A stretch of 64,000 nt of DNA from Clostridiaceae bacterium Marseille-Q4145. Lineage in GTDB: Bacteria; Bacillota; Clostridia; Lachnospirales; Lachnospiraceae. The stretch is taken from positions 186,001-250,000 of the forward strand of contig JAGTTP010000001.1 of NCBI GenBank assembly GCA_018223365.1, in the 5' to 3' direction. The notes beneath the pieces were generated by a model. It ran no database searches, had not been told where the DNA came from, and saw only the letters and a program-made list of their open reading frames with translations. Numbering within the stretch: position 1 is the stretch's first letter; each line of letters opens with the position of its first letter. A program made the position numbers and the translations under genes. Positions 36,051 through 43,177 of the stretch are shown one piece after another.

Positions 36051-37284
36051 CTTCTCTTTTCTTTCTTCCTGCAAATACTACTACTCCCAGTCCTCCGAGA
36101 ATGACTGCTCCTGCAAATGGAGCTACGGTCATGACCACACCGGTGGGAATCACTCCGTTACGGGTATTCAAATAAGAGGTCTTCAGGTCAGCACTTTGGA
36201 TGATGCCATTTACAGGAGCCGTATAACCAACTACTGCTGCCCCTTCTGACTTGTAATCTTCTTTATTCTCGGTTACGTTATACTTTGTATCTTTGGCAAT
36301 TCCTTCAATCCTGATTTCCTGACCGTGCTGGAGATAGAACTTCTGAGTGACCTTACCATCATTGTCAGCTGTCAGTTTTTCCGGATTTGTTTTTCCTTTA
36401 TTGGCGTCAATCGTAGCCTCATTGTTTCCAGAAGTTCCATCTGCTCCCGTAATATCTACATCATAGACAGTTCCCTTAGTTGCATTGCTAATTGATACCG
36501 TAAATTCAAAATACTTATCATGGGATGCCTGGTTACCGGCTACCTCTTTCCGGAAGGTCAGGTCGGACGTATCATACTTATTGGTAAAACCCTGAGATTT
36601 AGTGGCTGTATAACTTCCTGCGGAACCATTATTCTCTCCCATGGATACATCCGGGGCATCATCTGTGTTGGAATGCAGAACAAATCCTGCAACGGTTAAT
36701 TTCTTTTCTGCTCCTTCTGAGACATCGTGCACATAGACATCAATCACACGGGTATTATCCGCATCATTGGTTATGGCTGTATTAGTCGTTGCCTTTTCTG
36801 ACAGAATATAGCGGTAAATGCCAGGCTCCTTGAAATTACATGCAGAAAAATCCAAAGTGGCTGTCTTTGCTGCATATTTTTCTGATGCTTTCTCATAGTC
36901 TTTCACCAACTGATTCTCGTCCTGTTTTACAATATTAGAATTCTTAGTATCTTCCGGCGTATACACGATGGTATTGGCCGCGGCATCTGCCGTACCAACA
37001 CCTGCCATAGTTACTTTATCTGCATCCACACCTGCCAGAATCTGAAACTTATTACCATCCACATCATAAGCTTTCGCAGTTCCTGCGGTTACCGTATAGG
37101 TAAATGTTACATTCGGCACATAAGCATCCGTATCCATGACCAGATATTTATCAAAAGTTGTCGTTTTCGTTCCTCCGATCACATCACTGTAATTGCTTCC
37201 TGCTGCCTTTACCTGTATGCCTCCCATCATCAGAGAAGCTGCCATCATTGCTACAAAGACTCCTGCTGTGACTTTCCTTTTCAT
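36040..37284 (-). CDS. Backbone pilin, Spy0128/FctA-like, with IPTG sorting signal
   Basis: A 414-residue secreted protein. The signal peptide is cleaved near VKAAG (about 26-28). Two pilin domains follow. The first has TTTFDKYLVMD near 40 and GIYRYILSEKA near 165; the second has DLTFRKEVAGN near 243 and TKYNVTENKEDY near 345. Each supplies a plausible lysine and a glutamate for an internal isopeptide bond, as in Spy0128. The C-terminus carries I379-P380-T381-G382, a hydrophobic helix and GRKKREDEK. An AGGAGAGAG site precedes the ATG. It lies directly downstream of recombinase debris and begins the pilin transcription block. Confidence 0.88.
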   Translation of the reverse strand: MKRKVTAGVFVAMMAASLMMGGIQVKAAGSNYSDVIGGTKTTTFDKYLVMDTDAYVPNVTFTYTVTAGTAKAYDVDGNKFQILAGVDADKVTMAGVGTADAAANTIVYTPEDTKNSNIVKQDENQLVKDYEKASEKYAAKTATLDFSACNFKEPGIYRYILSEKATTNTAITNDADNTRVIDVYVHDVSEGAEKKLTVAGFVLHSNTDDAPDVSMGENNGSAGSYTATKSQGFTNKYDTSDLTFRKEVAGNQASHDKYFEFTVSISNATKGTVYDVDITGADGTSGNNEATIDANKGKTNPEKLTADNDGKVTQKFYLQHGQEIRIEGIAKDTKYNVTENKEDYKSEGAAVVGYTAPVNGIIQSADLKTSYLNTRNGVIPTGVVMTVAPFAGAVILGGLGVVVFAGRKKREDEK

Positions 37285-37305
37285 TCGTTTCTCTCTCCTT
37301 TTTCT

Positions 37306-37570
37306 TTATTTTCCACACATACGTTCCACCAGTTCCTGTTTGTCAGAACTCATGTGGGGCATATAACGCCGGATCACCTGACGGGAAGATGAAAATCCCA
37401 TCAGTTCGGCAATCATATCAGAACTTGCACCTGCCCTCATGGCATAGGCATCTCAATGTCTTTCCCACGGCGAAGCAATGAACATAAATCTGGTGATGCA
37501 GAAGATCCACATCTTTCCATCGTAGTGCCACTGCCTCCGGAAGTACCTCATCCGGCTTCTCTTCTGCCAT
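37306..37570 (-). pseudogene. Degenerate tyrosine recombinase fragment A
   Basis: From an ATG at 37570 with an AGAAGGAG site, the frame encodes PEAVALRWKDVDLLHHQIYV, which matches the box I arginine region of tyrosine recombinases. The frame is broken by two shifts, and another frame then gives AYAMRAGASSDMIAELMGF followed by IRRYMPHMSSDKQ, matching the C-terminal catalytic box including the arginine and the final tyrosine. The middle of the enzyme is missing. It sits between the sortase gene and the backbone pilin. A remnant call is well supported; the original role is inference. Confidence 0.65.
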
Positions 37571-37600
37571 CAGTAATCACTCACACTCCTTCTCTTTTTT

Positions 37601-37624
37601 ATTGCATAACTCATATTATGCAAT
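37601..37624. repeat. Perfect 9-bp inverted repeat with 6-base spacer
   Basis: ATTGCATAA (37601-37609) and TTATGCAAT (37616-37624) flank CTCATA. It overlaps the stop codon of recombinase fragment B and lies upstream of fragment A and the pilin gene. It could be a recombinase core site, an operator or a small hairpin. There is no adjacent long T tract on the minus strand. Confidence 0.55.
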
Positions 37625-37777
37625 AACATTTACCAACCCCAGTTCCAGTATTTCTTCATTCAAATACTTTTCACTAATTCTCGTGTAAATTCTCGTCGTA
37701 TCCACACTGCTGTGCCCAAGCAGAGCCGCCAGCAAAAGTACATCCTTCTCCTTCTCATTCAGCCTTTCAGAGTAAAA
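37616..37777 (-). pseudogene. Degenerate tyrosine recombinase fragment B (C-terminal catalytic end)
   Basis: The minus strand encodes FYSERLNEKEKDVLLLAALL, then GHSSVDTTRIYTRISEKYLN, ending at a TAA at 37618-37616. LLGHSSVDTTRIY is the box III region of XerC/phage integrases with the catalytic histidine and tyrosine. The N-terminal two thirds are absent, replaced by the sortase terminator. About 50 codons remain. It is a different fragment from A, so two recombinases or two ends of one rearranged gene were once here. Confidence 0.7.
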
Positions 37778-37820
37778 AAAGATGCCGCAAGGCCATCTTT
37801 TTCGATGGCCTTACGGCATT
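37774..37820 (-). terminator. Strong intrinsic terminator after the sortase gene
   Basis: A 16-17 bp stem (GATGCCGCAAGGCCATC with GATGGCCTTACGGCAT) and 6-base loop, followed on the minus strand by seven T residues at 37780-37774. The sortase stop codon lies inside the stem. It separates the deacylase-peptidase-sortase unit from the pilin unit. Confidence 0.92.
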
Positions 37821-38533
37821 TTCTCTTTCATATAACCAAATAGCAATACACGATCTACAGAATCAGGATATTTACAGGTGGATAACGCGATAAGTGTTCC
37901 CTCTCCTGTCTCATTTTCACAGCTTTGCGCATGATCTTTCACATAATCCAGTACGTTCTCCGCCGGATGCTCTGTAGGATTGAAGATCAATTCCTGCGTA
38001 GCCGAAGCTTCCAGTGCGGCAAAAAATGTAATCTCATATATCACATCCCCAACCACAAGTTCTCCGGTTCGATGAGTATCCAGGAAATCCTGTTCCAGAA
38101 AATAGTGAAGCGGACCAAACATATAGTCACCTTCCATATGATGTCCATAGATCAAGGAGTAATCATCGGTGAAATCCCCTGCATTTCGACTATCCAGAAA
38201 GATGGAACCAGACATGGAATAATTTCCATATGGGTCTTTATTCAGGTATTCTTCATTGGTCTCTCCCTGCATGACCGGATAATCGATGGTCGTATCATCA
38301 ACGATCAGCCAGGCTACCATATTTCCCTGAATAGGCTGTTCTGCGACTTCCCCTTCATAACCAGGTTTGAATTTCAAAAGACTGTCGTCATTGGCATGCT
38401 GGTAGACCAGATAGCTATCCACCATAGCATACAAACCGGTCAAAAACAGGATAAGACATGCCAGCAGCCCAATGAAGTCTTCCACGCGATCCAGCAAACG
38501 AACCATTTTCTTCAACATTCGATATTTATCCAT
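37811..38533 (-). CDS. Class B sortase
   Basis: A 240-residue membrane-anchored transpeptidase with an N-terminal helix at about 20-40. Catalytic residues are H131 in LIYGHHM, C220 in ALSTCKY and R228 in VDRVLLF. SrtB-type insert segments follow the length expected for class B enzymes. In FCT-type loci a class B sortase polymerises backbone pilins bearing VPTG-like signals, which fits the IPTG motif of the pilin encoded downstream. It lies 19 bases after the signal-peptidase-like gene and ends in a strong terminator. No second sortase is present in the window. Confidence 0.92.
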   Translation of the reverse strand: MDKYRMLKKMVRLLDRVEDFIGLLACLILFLTGLYAMVDSYLVYQHANDDSLLKFKPGYEGEVAEQPIQGNMVAWLIVDDTTIDYPVMQGETNEEYLNKDPYGNYSMSGSIFLDSRNAGDFTDDYSLIYGHHMEGDYMFGPLHYFLEQDFLDTHRTGELVVGDVIYEITFFAALEASATQELIFNPTEHPAENVLDYVKDHAQSCENETGEGTLIALSTCKYPDSVDRVLLFGYMKEKMP

Positions 38534-38552
38534 GTAATTCTCCCCGTCATAT

Positions 38553-39059
38553 CTAAAATCCCCGATGTCTCATTAAGAATAGGAGCTTTCCTTTGATCTG
38601 CTCACGTGAAATCACTCCCTGCTCCCGGCTGTCATCCGTAATATTCCGGAAATCGTTGAGAATAAAATATTCCCCCTCTGCTAATTCCAGTGGATACGTC
38701 ACATTTCCATTCTCTGACTGATAAGTTTCATAGGGAACCTCCTCTGCTGGCTGATACTCATTCACCGTATATCCTCCCTGCTCCGGAAAATTTACAATTT
38801 GTCCGCCCGAAGCCACTATCCGTCCGATCTGTTCCTGCCCGACTGCATTTTCATAGATGACCACATCATTAAGATAAATATTCTCCAGGCGATAAAAAAT
38901 TCCCAAATCTCCATCTCTCACAAACGGAGACATCCTATTTCCTGATACTAAGGTAATCTTCAGCACACACGCCAGCAGAATATACGCAGCTGCCGCAAAT
39001 ATGGCTGTTTTTATCAAAAAACGATATAAAAACCGGTATTTTCCTGCTTCTTTTTTCAT
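38553..39059 (-). CDS. Catalytically inactive signal-peptidase-like protein (SipA-like pilus factor)
   Basis: A 168-residue type I signal peptidase fold with a single N-terminal helix at about 15-35. The catalytic box normally reading GxSMxP reads G40-N41-R42-M43-S44-P45, placing arginine at the nucleophilic serine. The lysine box normally reading YxKRxxG reads Q77-I78-G79-R80, placing glycine at the general base. Box E is recognisable in EGEYFILNDFRNITDDSRE. Both catalytic residues are therefore lost while the scaffold is kept. The streptococcal pilus protein SipA shows the same kind of double loss and is needed for pilus polymerisation. It lies 19 bases upstream of the sortase gene. Confidence 0.85.
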   Translation of the reverse strand: MKKEAGKYRFLYRFLIKTAIFAAAAYILLACVLKITLVSGNRMSPFVRDGDLGIFYRLENIYLNDVVIYENAVGQEQIGRIVASGGQIVNFPEQGGYTVNEYQPAEEVPYETYQSENGNVTYPLELAEGEYFILNDFRNITDDSREQGVISREQIKGKLLFLMRHRGF

Positions 39060-39070
39060 ATAACTTTCCT

Positions 39071-39553
39071 CTACACGGTAATATCCGCAAATTCTCCCTT
39101 GCAGGCTTTCTTCAAATCTTCCGGTTTTAATTCCAGCTGGCTTCCAATCCGTCCACCACTGACAATGATCTTATCGAGATTTTCCGCTGCTGCCGCAATC
39201 CGGGTGACAAACTGCTTTTTCATGCCGATGGCGGTACATCCGCCACGGACGTAACCTGTAATACTGTTAATATCTTTCACATGCACCATGGCAAGGGATT
39301 TCTCACCTACTTCGCGTGCCGCCTTCTTCAAATCCAGCTCTGCTTCAATGGGCAGCACAAACACAAAATAATTTTTGCTGTTTCCTACTGTTACCAGTGT
39401 CTTATATACTTTCTCATGAGGCAGGTGCAGCATATCTGCCACCTGAATTCCATCTACAAATTCTTCGCACTCGTAGGTATGTGCCTCATAAGGAATCTTC
39501 ATGCGTTCCAGCATCCGCATGGCATTGGTCTTTACTTCTTTTGTCTTGGACAT
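39071..39553 (-). CDS. ybaK: YbaK/EbsC-type aminoacyl-tRNA deacylase
   Basis: A 160-residue member of the YbaK/ProX editing-domain family. Members hydrolyse Cys-tRNA(Pro) and related mischarged tRNAs. Family blocks are YEAHTYECEEFVDGIQVADML, VYKTLVTVGNSKNYFVFVLP, and the catalytic-lysine region KSLAMVHVKDINSITGYVRGGCTAIGMKK. The ATG at 39553 has a TGGAGGA site 9 bases upstream; the frame is open to 39616. It lies 11 bases before the signal-peptidase-like gene, so the two are probably co-transcribed, although functionally unrelated. Confidence 0.9.
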   Translation of the reverse strand: MSKTKEVKTNAMRMLERMKIPYEAHTYECEEFVDGIQVADMLHLPHEKVYKTLVTVGNSKNYFVFVLPIEAELDLKKAAREVGEKSLAMVHVKDINSITGYVRGGCTAIGMKKQFVTRIAAAAENLDKIIVSGGRIGSQLELKPEDLKKACKGEFADITV

Positions 39554-39652
39554 GATCCCATTCCTCCAGTCTTTTCTATCCCCCAGAGCATAGCACACAT
39601 CTCTGAAAAAATCCATATCTTATATGGAAACCAGAAAGGAGGGTTCTTATCC

Positions 39653-40426
39653 TTGAGTACTGTACTGAAAGTCAGCGGCGTCTCCTACTCCTATCACACG
39701 CTCTCCGGTGAGACGCCTGCTTTGTCAAATATTACCTTTTCCGTGCCGGAAGGAGAATTTCTCGCCATTGTCGGTCCCAGCGGCTGCGGAAAATCCACGC
39801 TTTTGTCCATGATTGCCTCTTTGATGGAACCAGAAAGCGGTACCATCTCCATCCATGGAGCTCCGGCTTCCATGAGCCGCCAGCGTATCGGTTATATGCT
39901 TCAAAAAGATCATCTTTTTGAATGGCGCACCATCTATAAAAATGTAATTCTCGGGTTGGAAATCCAGAACCGGATGACAGAAAAGAATTTGGAGCATGTA
40001 GAACAGCTGCTCCGGGATTATGGACTTGATCAGTTTCGAAATGCCAGACCTTCCGAACTGTCCGGCGGTATGCGGCAGCGGGCGGCACTCATCCGTACCC
40101 TTGCTTTGAATCCGGATCTTCTGCTCCTTGACGAACCCTTCTCGGCTCTGGATTACCAAACCAGACTTCAGGTTTGCGACGATGTTTACCGGATTATCCG
40201 CAAAGAAAAAAAGACCATCATTCTGGTCACTCACGATCTTTCAGAAGCCATCAGCATGGCGGACCGGGTCCTCATTCTCTCCCGCCGTCCTGCAACGGTG
40301 CAGGAAATCGTCTCCATCCACTTCGCCGATTCCGGTCTTCTTCCCATGGAGCGGAGACAGGCTTCTGAATTCAAGCAGTATTTTAATGAAATATGGAAGG
40401 AGCTGAATGTCCATGGAAGTCCCTGA
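39653..40426 (+). CDS. ABC transporter ATPase, NitT/TauT/SsuB type
   Basis: About 257 residues starting with TTG at 39653, 9-10 bases after AGGAGGG; the open frame to 39281 is antisense to ybaK. Walker A is GPSGCGKST, the signature LSGGMRQRAAL, Walker B LLLLDEPFSALD and the switch histidine VTHDL. It belongs to the family energising import of taurine, sulfonates, nitrate, thiamine precursors and similar molecules. The permease gene overlaps its end by 20 bases. No substrate-binding protein gene is near, so the substrate cannot be assigned. Confidence 0.9.
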   Translation: MSTVLKVSGVSYSYHTLSGETPALSNITFSVPEGEFLAIVGPSGCGKSTLLSMIASLMEPESGTISIHGAPASMSRQRIGYMLQKDHLFEWRTIYKNVILGLEIQNRMTEKNLEHVEQLLRDYGLDQFRNARPSELSGGMRQRAALIRTLALNPDLLLLDEPFSALDYQTRLQVCDDVYRIIRKEKKTIILVTHDLSEAISMADRVLILSRRPATVQEIVSIHFADSGLLPMERRQASEFKQYFNEIWKELNVHGSP

Positions 40427-41228
40427 AACTGTAGTTACTCCTTTACAGCAGCAGTACTTGAAAAAACACCGACAGCATCACCTGTTTGTGGCTGCCTGCC
40501 GTTTTCTTGGATTTCTGCTGATTCTGACTGTCTGGGAGCTGTCCAGTGATTTTCAACTCATTGATTCCTTTATCTTCAGCAGTCCCCTGAAAATTGTCCG
40601 CACCATCGGCACCATGTGGGCAGATGGCTCCCTGATACGGCACACTGCTATCACTCTCGGCGAAACTGCAGCGAGTTTTATACTGGTCATTCTCTTCAGT
40701 TTTCTCACCGCCACACTGCTCTGGTTCTTTCATTCTCTGTCAGAAATTCTGGAACCATGGCTGGTCATCTTAAACAGTCTCCCAAAATCCGCCCTGGCTC
40801 CACTTCTCATCGTATGGCTGGGTGCCAGCATGCGGACCATCATCGTGGCGGGCATGTCCGTGGCCATCTTCGGAAGCATCATCAGCATGTATACCGCTTT
40901 CTGTGAAACCGATCCGGAAGCCATGAAACTAATCTATACCCTGGGCGGCAACCGGCTGCAGGTGCTGACTCATGTGGTCTGTCCCTCCTGCCTCCCCTCC
41001 GTGATCAGTATCCTGAAAGTCAATATCGGACTTTGCCTGGTAGGTGTCATCATCGGTGAATTTCTCGCCGCCAGAGAAGGACTGGGCTATCTCATCATCT
41101 ACTCCAGTCAGATATTCCGGCTCGACTATCTGATTGCCGCACTGATTATCCTGTGCGTGATTGCGTTTTGTCTCTACCAGCTTATTCAAAAACTGGAGCA
41201 TCAGATACGGAAGTCACGGCTCTCATAA
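40407..41228 (+). CDS. ABC transporter permease, NitT/TauT/SsuC type
   Basis: A 273-residue permease with about six hydrophobic segments. The EAA loop that contacts the ATPase is visible as ETDPEAMKLIYTLGGNRLQVLTHVVCPSCLPS near 170-200. LGYLIIYSSQIFRLDYLIAAL marks the conserved C-terminal part. Two start codons fit, at 40407 and 40413; both follow an AAGGAG site. Its last 47 bases overlap the convergent P1 peptidase gene, with no room for a terminator between them. Confidence 0.9.
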   Translation: MSMEVPETVVTPLQQQYLKKHRQHHLFVAACRFLGFLLILTVWELSSDFQLIDSFIFSSPLKIVRTIGTMWADGSLIRHTAITLGETAASFILVILFSFLTATLLWFFHSLSEILEPWLVILNSLPKSALAPLLIVWLGASMRTIIVAGMSVAIFGSIISMYTAFCETDPEAMKLIYTLGGNRLQVLTHVVCPSCLPSVISILKVNIGLCLVGVIIGEFLAAREGLGYLIIYSSQIFRLDYLIAALIILCVIAFCLYQLIQKLEHQIRKSRLS

Positions 41229-42147
41229 TCGCCCGTTCCATAGCCTCGGCCATAAGAACTCCTGTGGTATTGATATCGGCCTGCACAATGCCGACGGAGG
41301 CTGCATAGATGGTATCGCCGTCCGCCATGGTTCCCACCGGGCGGATGCAGCGGGCATAGGCATTTCTGGTCATAGCGGCCAGCTTATTCATCTCCCCCTT
41401 GGTAAATTCCCCATTGGTAATCACCACACCGATAGTCGTGTTGGAATTGAAGAGAGTTGCCCGCTTGCTGATCGTGTACAGCGCCTCCCGGCTATCGGCA
41501 AAGCCGGTACCCGCTTCGTTCTTCAGACCAGCCAGCTTCTCACCATTTTCCGGATTACAAATATCGCCCAGTGCATTGACCACCACAATGGCTGCCACAC
41601 GAAGATCTCCCACTTCAAGTGCACATACGCCAAGTCCTGATTTGCTGGAACGTTCCATTCCGTATATTTTTCCAACCGTTGCACCGATACCCGCACCTAT
41701 GCTGCCGGACAGCGCTTTGTTATGCTGCAGTGCATCCTCGCAGGCTGCGTAACCCATGGCTGCATCCGGACGGATATCGGCTCTTTTATAACCCAGGTCA
41801 TAGATACAGGACTGGCATACCAGCGGAACGCGGACATATCCAGTGTCAAAGCCGAAACCGTGTTCTTCCAACCAGTGCATGACACCGTCAGAAGCAGCCA
41901 GTCCATAGGCAGAGCCGCCGGATAATACAATGGCATTCACCGGATTGTCTGCCGTCAGCGGAGAAGCCAGCGGCGTCTCTCTGGATGCCGGACCACCGCC
42001 GCTTACATCCACGCCGGCTCTGGCTCCTTTGTCTTTGTCAAACAACACCACTGTCACGCCGGTACCCGCTTCCTCATTCTGTGCATTTCCAATACGGAAG
42101 CCCTCCATCTTTTCGATCGGAAATTCTTTTGCCAGTCCCATGGTCAA
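41182..42147 (-). CDS. P1-family (S58, DmpA-like) aminopeptidase
   Basis: A 321-residue N-terminal-nucleophile hydrolase. These enzymes self-cleave to expose a Ser or Thr nucleophile. The site here is most likely within NSNTTIGVVITNG near 237-249. Other blocks are AIVLSGGSAYGLAASDGVM near 70 and SGSIGAGIGATVGKI near 145. Substrates in the family include D-amino acid amides and beta-peptides; which one applies here is unknown. Its 3' end overlaps the convergent permease gene by 47 bases. It lies just after the ECF S-component gene. Confidence 0.9.
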   Translation of the reverse strand: MTMGLAKEFPIEKMEGFRIGNAQNEEAGTGVTVVLFDKDKGARAGVDVSGGGPASRETPLASPLTADNPVNAIVLSGGSAYGLAASDGVMHWLEEHGFGFDTGYVRVPLVCQSCIYDLGYKRADIRPDAAMGYAACEDALQHNKALSGSIGAGIGATVGKIYGMERSSKSGLGVCALEVGDLRVAAIVVVNALGDICNPENGEKLAGLKNEAGTGFADSREALYTISKRATLFNSNTTIGVVITNGEFTKGEMNKLAAMTRNAYARCIRPVGTMADGDTIYAASVGIVQADINTTGVLMAEAMERAIMRAVTSVSDAPVFE

Positions 42148-42173
42148 TCCCCCTTCTGCTCTATGTTCCTGTT

Positions 42174-42776
42174 TTATTTATGAAGTGCCGTTCCCAGTGC
42201 GCGGGAAATTGCTCCTGCCAGCAGGAAACATACAATAGCCTCAATGGCTCCCTGCACACCTACGAATGCGACGACAAATGCAAACGGATTGGTAACGCCG
42301 AATGTGCTTACAAATCCCTGAATATAATCTGTATTGTAAAAAAATACAACCAGTGAGCTCATAAAGAACAGCGTGTTTAACAGCGGGCATGCAAGACTTG
42401 CAATAAGATATGCACCATTTTTCATGTTTTTATGAAGCGCCTGGAAAATCAGACCACAGAGCAGTCCTTCCAGCACACGGGGAATGATACAGGTAATTGC
42501 CGTTCCCAATGGATTAATACTGAACAGCATGGTTCCAAAGGCTCCCATACCGAAGCACTGCATAAAGCTGGTAATACCAAAAGCCAGACCGCAGATGGCG
42601 CCGCCTTTCGGTCCTAAAATAATGGCACCGACTGCAACCGGTACAGTCAAAAAAGTAATGGAAAGACCCATGGTCTGGAAATATCCCAGCGGTGTAAATG
42701 CCATGATGAAAATAATGGCTACCATAAGTGCCAGTTCCACCATAAATAATGTCTTCTGTGAATGCGTGTTTTTCAT
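42174..42776 (-). CDS. ECF transporter S component, substrate unknown
   Basis: About 200 residues with six hydrophobic segments. The N-terminal helix MVELALMVAIIFIMAFTPLGY and the following TVPVAVGAIILGPKGGAICGLAFG are typical of vitamin-binding S components, closest in look to pantothenate or related group II types. The ATG at 42776 follows AAAGGAGAG. It has no ATPase or T-component gene here, so it should use a shared energy-coupling module. A 265-base leader with a hairpin and T tract precedes it. Confidence 0.8.
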   Translation of the reverse strand: MKNTHSQKTLFMVELALMVAIIFIMAFTPLGYFQTMGLSITFLTVPVAVGAIILGPKGGAICGLAFGITSFMQCFGMGAFGTMLFSINPLGTAITCIIPRVLEGLLCGLIFQALHKNMKNGAYLIASLACPLLNTLFFMSSLVVFFYNTDYIQGFVSTFGVTNPFAFVVAFVGVQGAIEAIVCFLLAGAISRALGTALHK

Positions 42777-42880
42777 TTTTCTCTCCTTTTGTCCAGTGAA
42801 ACGGCGCAGCAAAGGCAAACGTCCCCTGTCTCCTGGCTCCTGTTTAATTTCTGGGGAAAATAAAATGAACGAAACTTCAG

Positions 42881-42899
42881 AAAAACCGCAGATTTGCGG
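42881..42899 (-). terminator. Terminator-like hairpin inside the ECF gene leader
   Basis: CCGCA / TGCGG stem with a 4-base loop followed on the minus strand by TTTTTCT. It lies between the predicted promoter at 43049-43076 and the start at 42776, as in attenuators or riboswitch expression platforms. An upstream CACAG/CTGTG hairpin is also present in the leader. No known riboswitch consensus was recognised. Confidence 0.5.
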
Positions 42900-43048
42900 A
42901 CAAACAAAACATAAAATCCAAAAGAGTCTTTTTTCATAAGTTGCCGCCTGTAAGGTCAGCACTTTCTTCGTCTCTTTTTGCATTTTCTGTCTTTAGAATC
43001 ACAGATGTCTTACATGATGCGTTTTCCTGTGGAATAACGTTCTTTTCT

Positions 43049-43076
43049 ACTATAGCACAATTTTTTCAGATGGCAA
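43049..43076 (-). promoter_or_regulatory. Predicted promoter of the ECF S-component gene
   Basis: Minus-strand TTGCCA (43076-43071) and TATAGT (43054-43049) are 16 bases apart, giving a start near 43042 and a long 5' leader. Confidence 0.65.
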
Positions 43077-43096
43077 GAATTTTTTGTGCTTTATGA

Positions 43097-43125
43097 TTGA
43101 CTTTATTTCTGTCCGGTGTTATATT
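43097..43125 (+). promoter_or_regulatory. Predicted sigma-A promoter of sdpR-sdpI
   Basis: TTGACT (43097-43102) and TATATT (43120-43125) are separated by 17 bases. The start would be near 43132, inside the operator palindrome. Confidence 0.8.
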
Positions 43126-43127
43126 TC

Positions 43128-43155
43128 AATTAGACATTTAGGTAAATGTCTAATT
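43128..43155. promoter_or_regulatory. SdpR operator, 13-bp perfect inverted repeat
   Basis: Arms AATTAGACATTTA (43128-43140) and TAAATGTCTAATT (43143-43155) flank GG. It covers the predicted transcription start of sdpR, the position expected for an autorepressor of the ArsR family. Confidence 0.8.
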
Positions 43156-43177
43156 ATTATCTGTAAGGAGGTGTGCC

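Noticed and set aside
37601..37624. Inverted repeat as an intrinsic terminator
   Set aside because: No T tract follows on the minus strand in the expected place and the stem is AT-rich; a real terminator already lies at 37774-37820.
38553..39059. Ordinary active signal peptidase I
   Set aside because: The serine and lysine positions hold arginine and glycine, so normal catalysis is not expected.
39281..39652. N-terminal extension of the SsuB-like ATPase
   Set aside because: This part is antisense to ybaK. A TTG start preceded by AGGAGGG gives the normal family length.
42777..42983. Extended N-terminus of the ECF S component
   Set aside because: The extra 69 codons pass through the terminator-like hairpin and are not membrane-protein-like; AAAGGAGAG marks the ATG at 42776.
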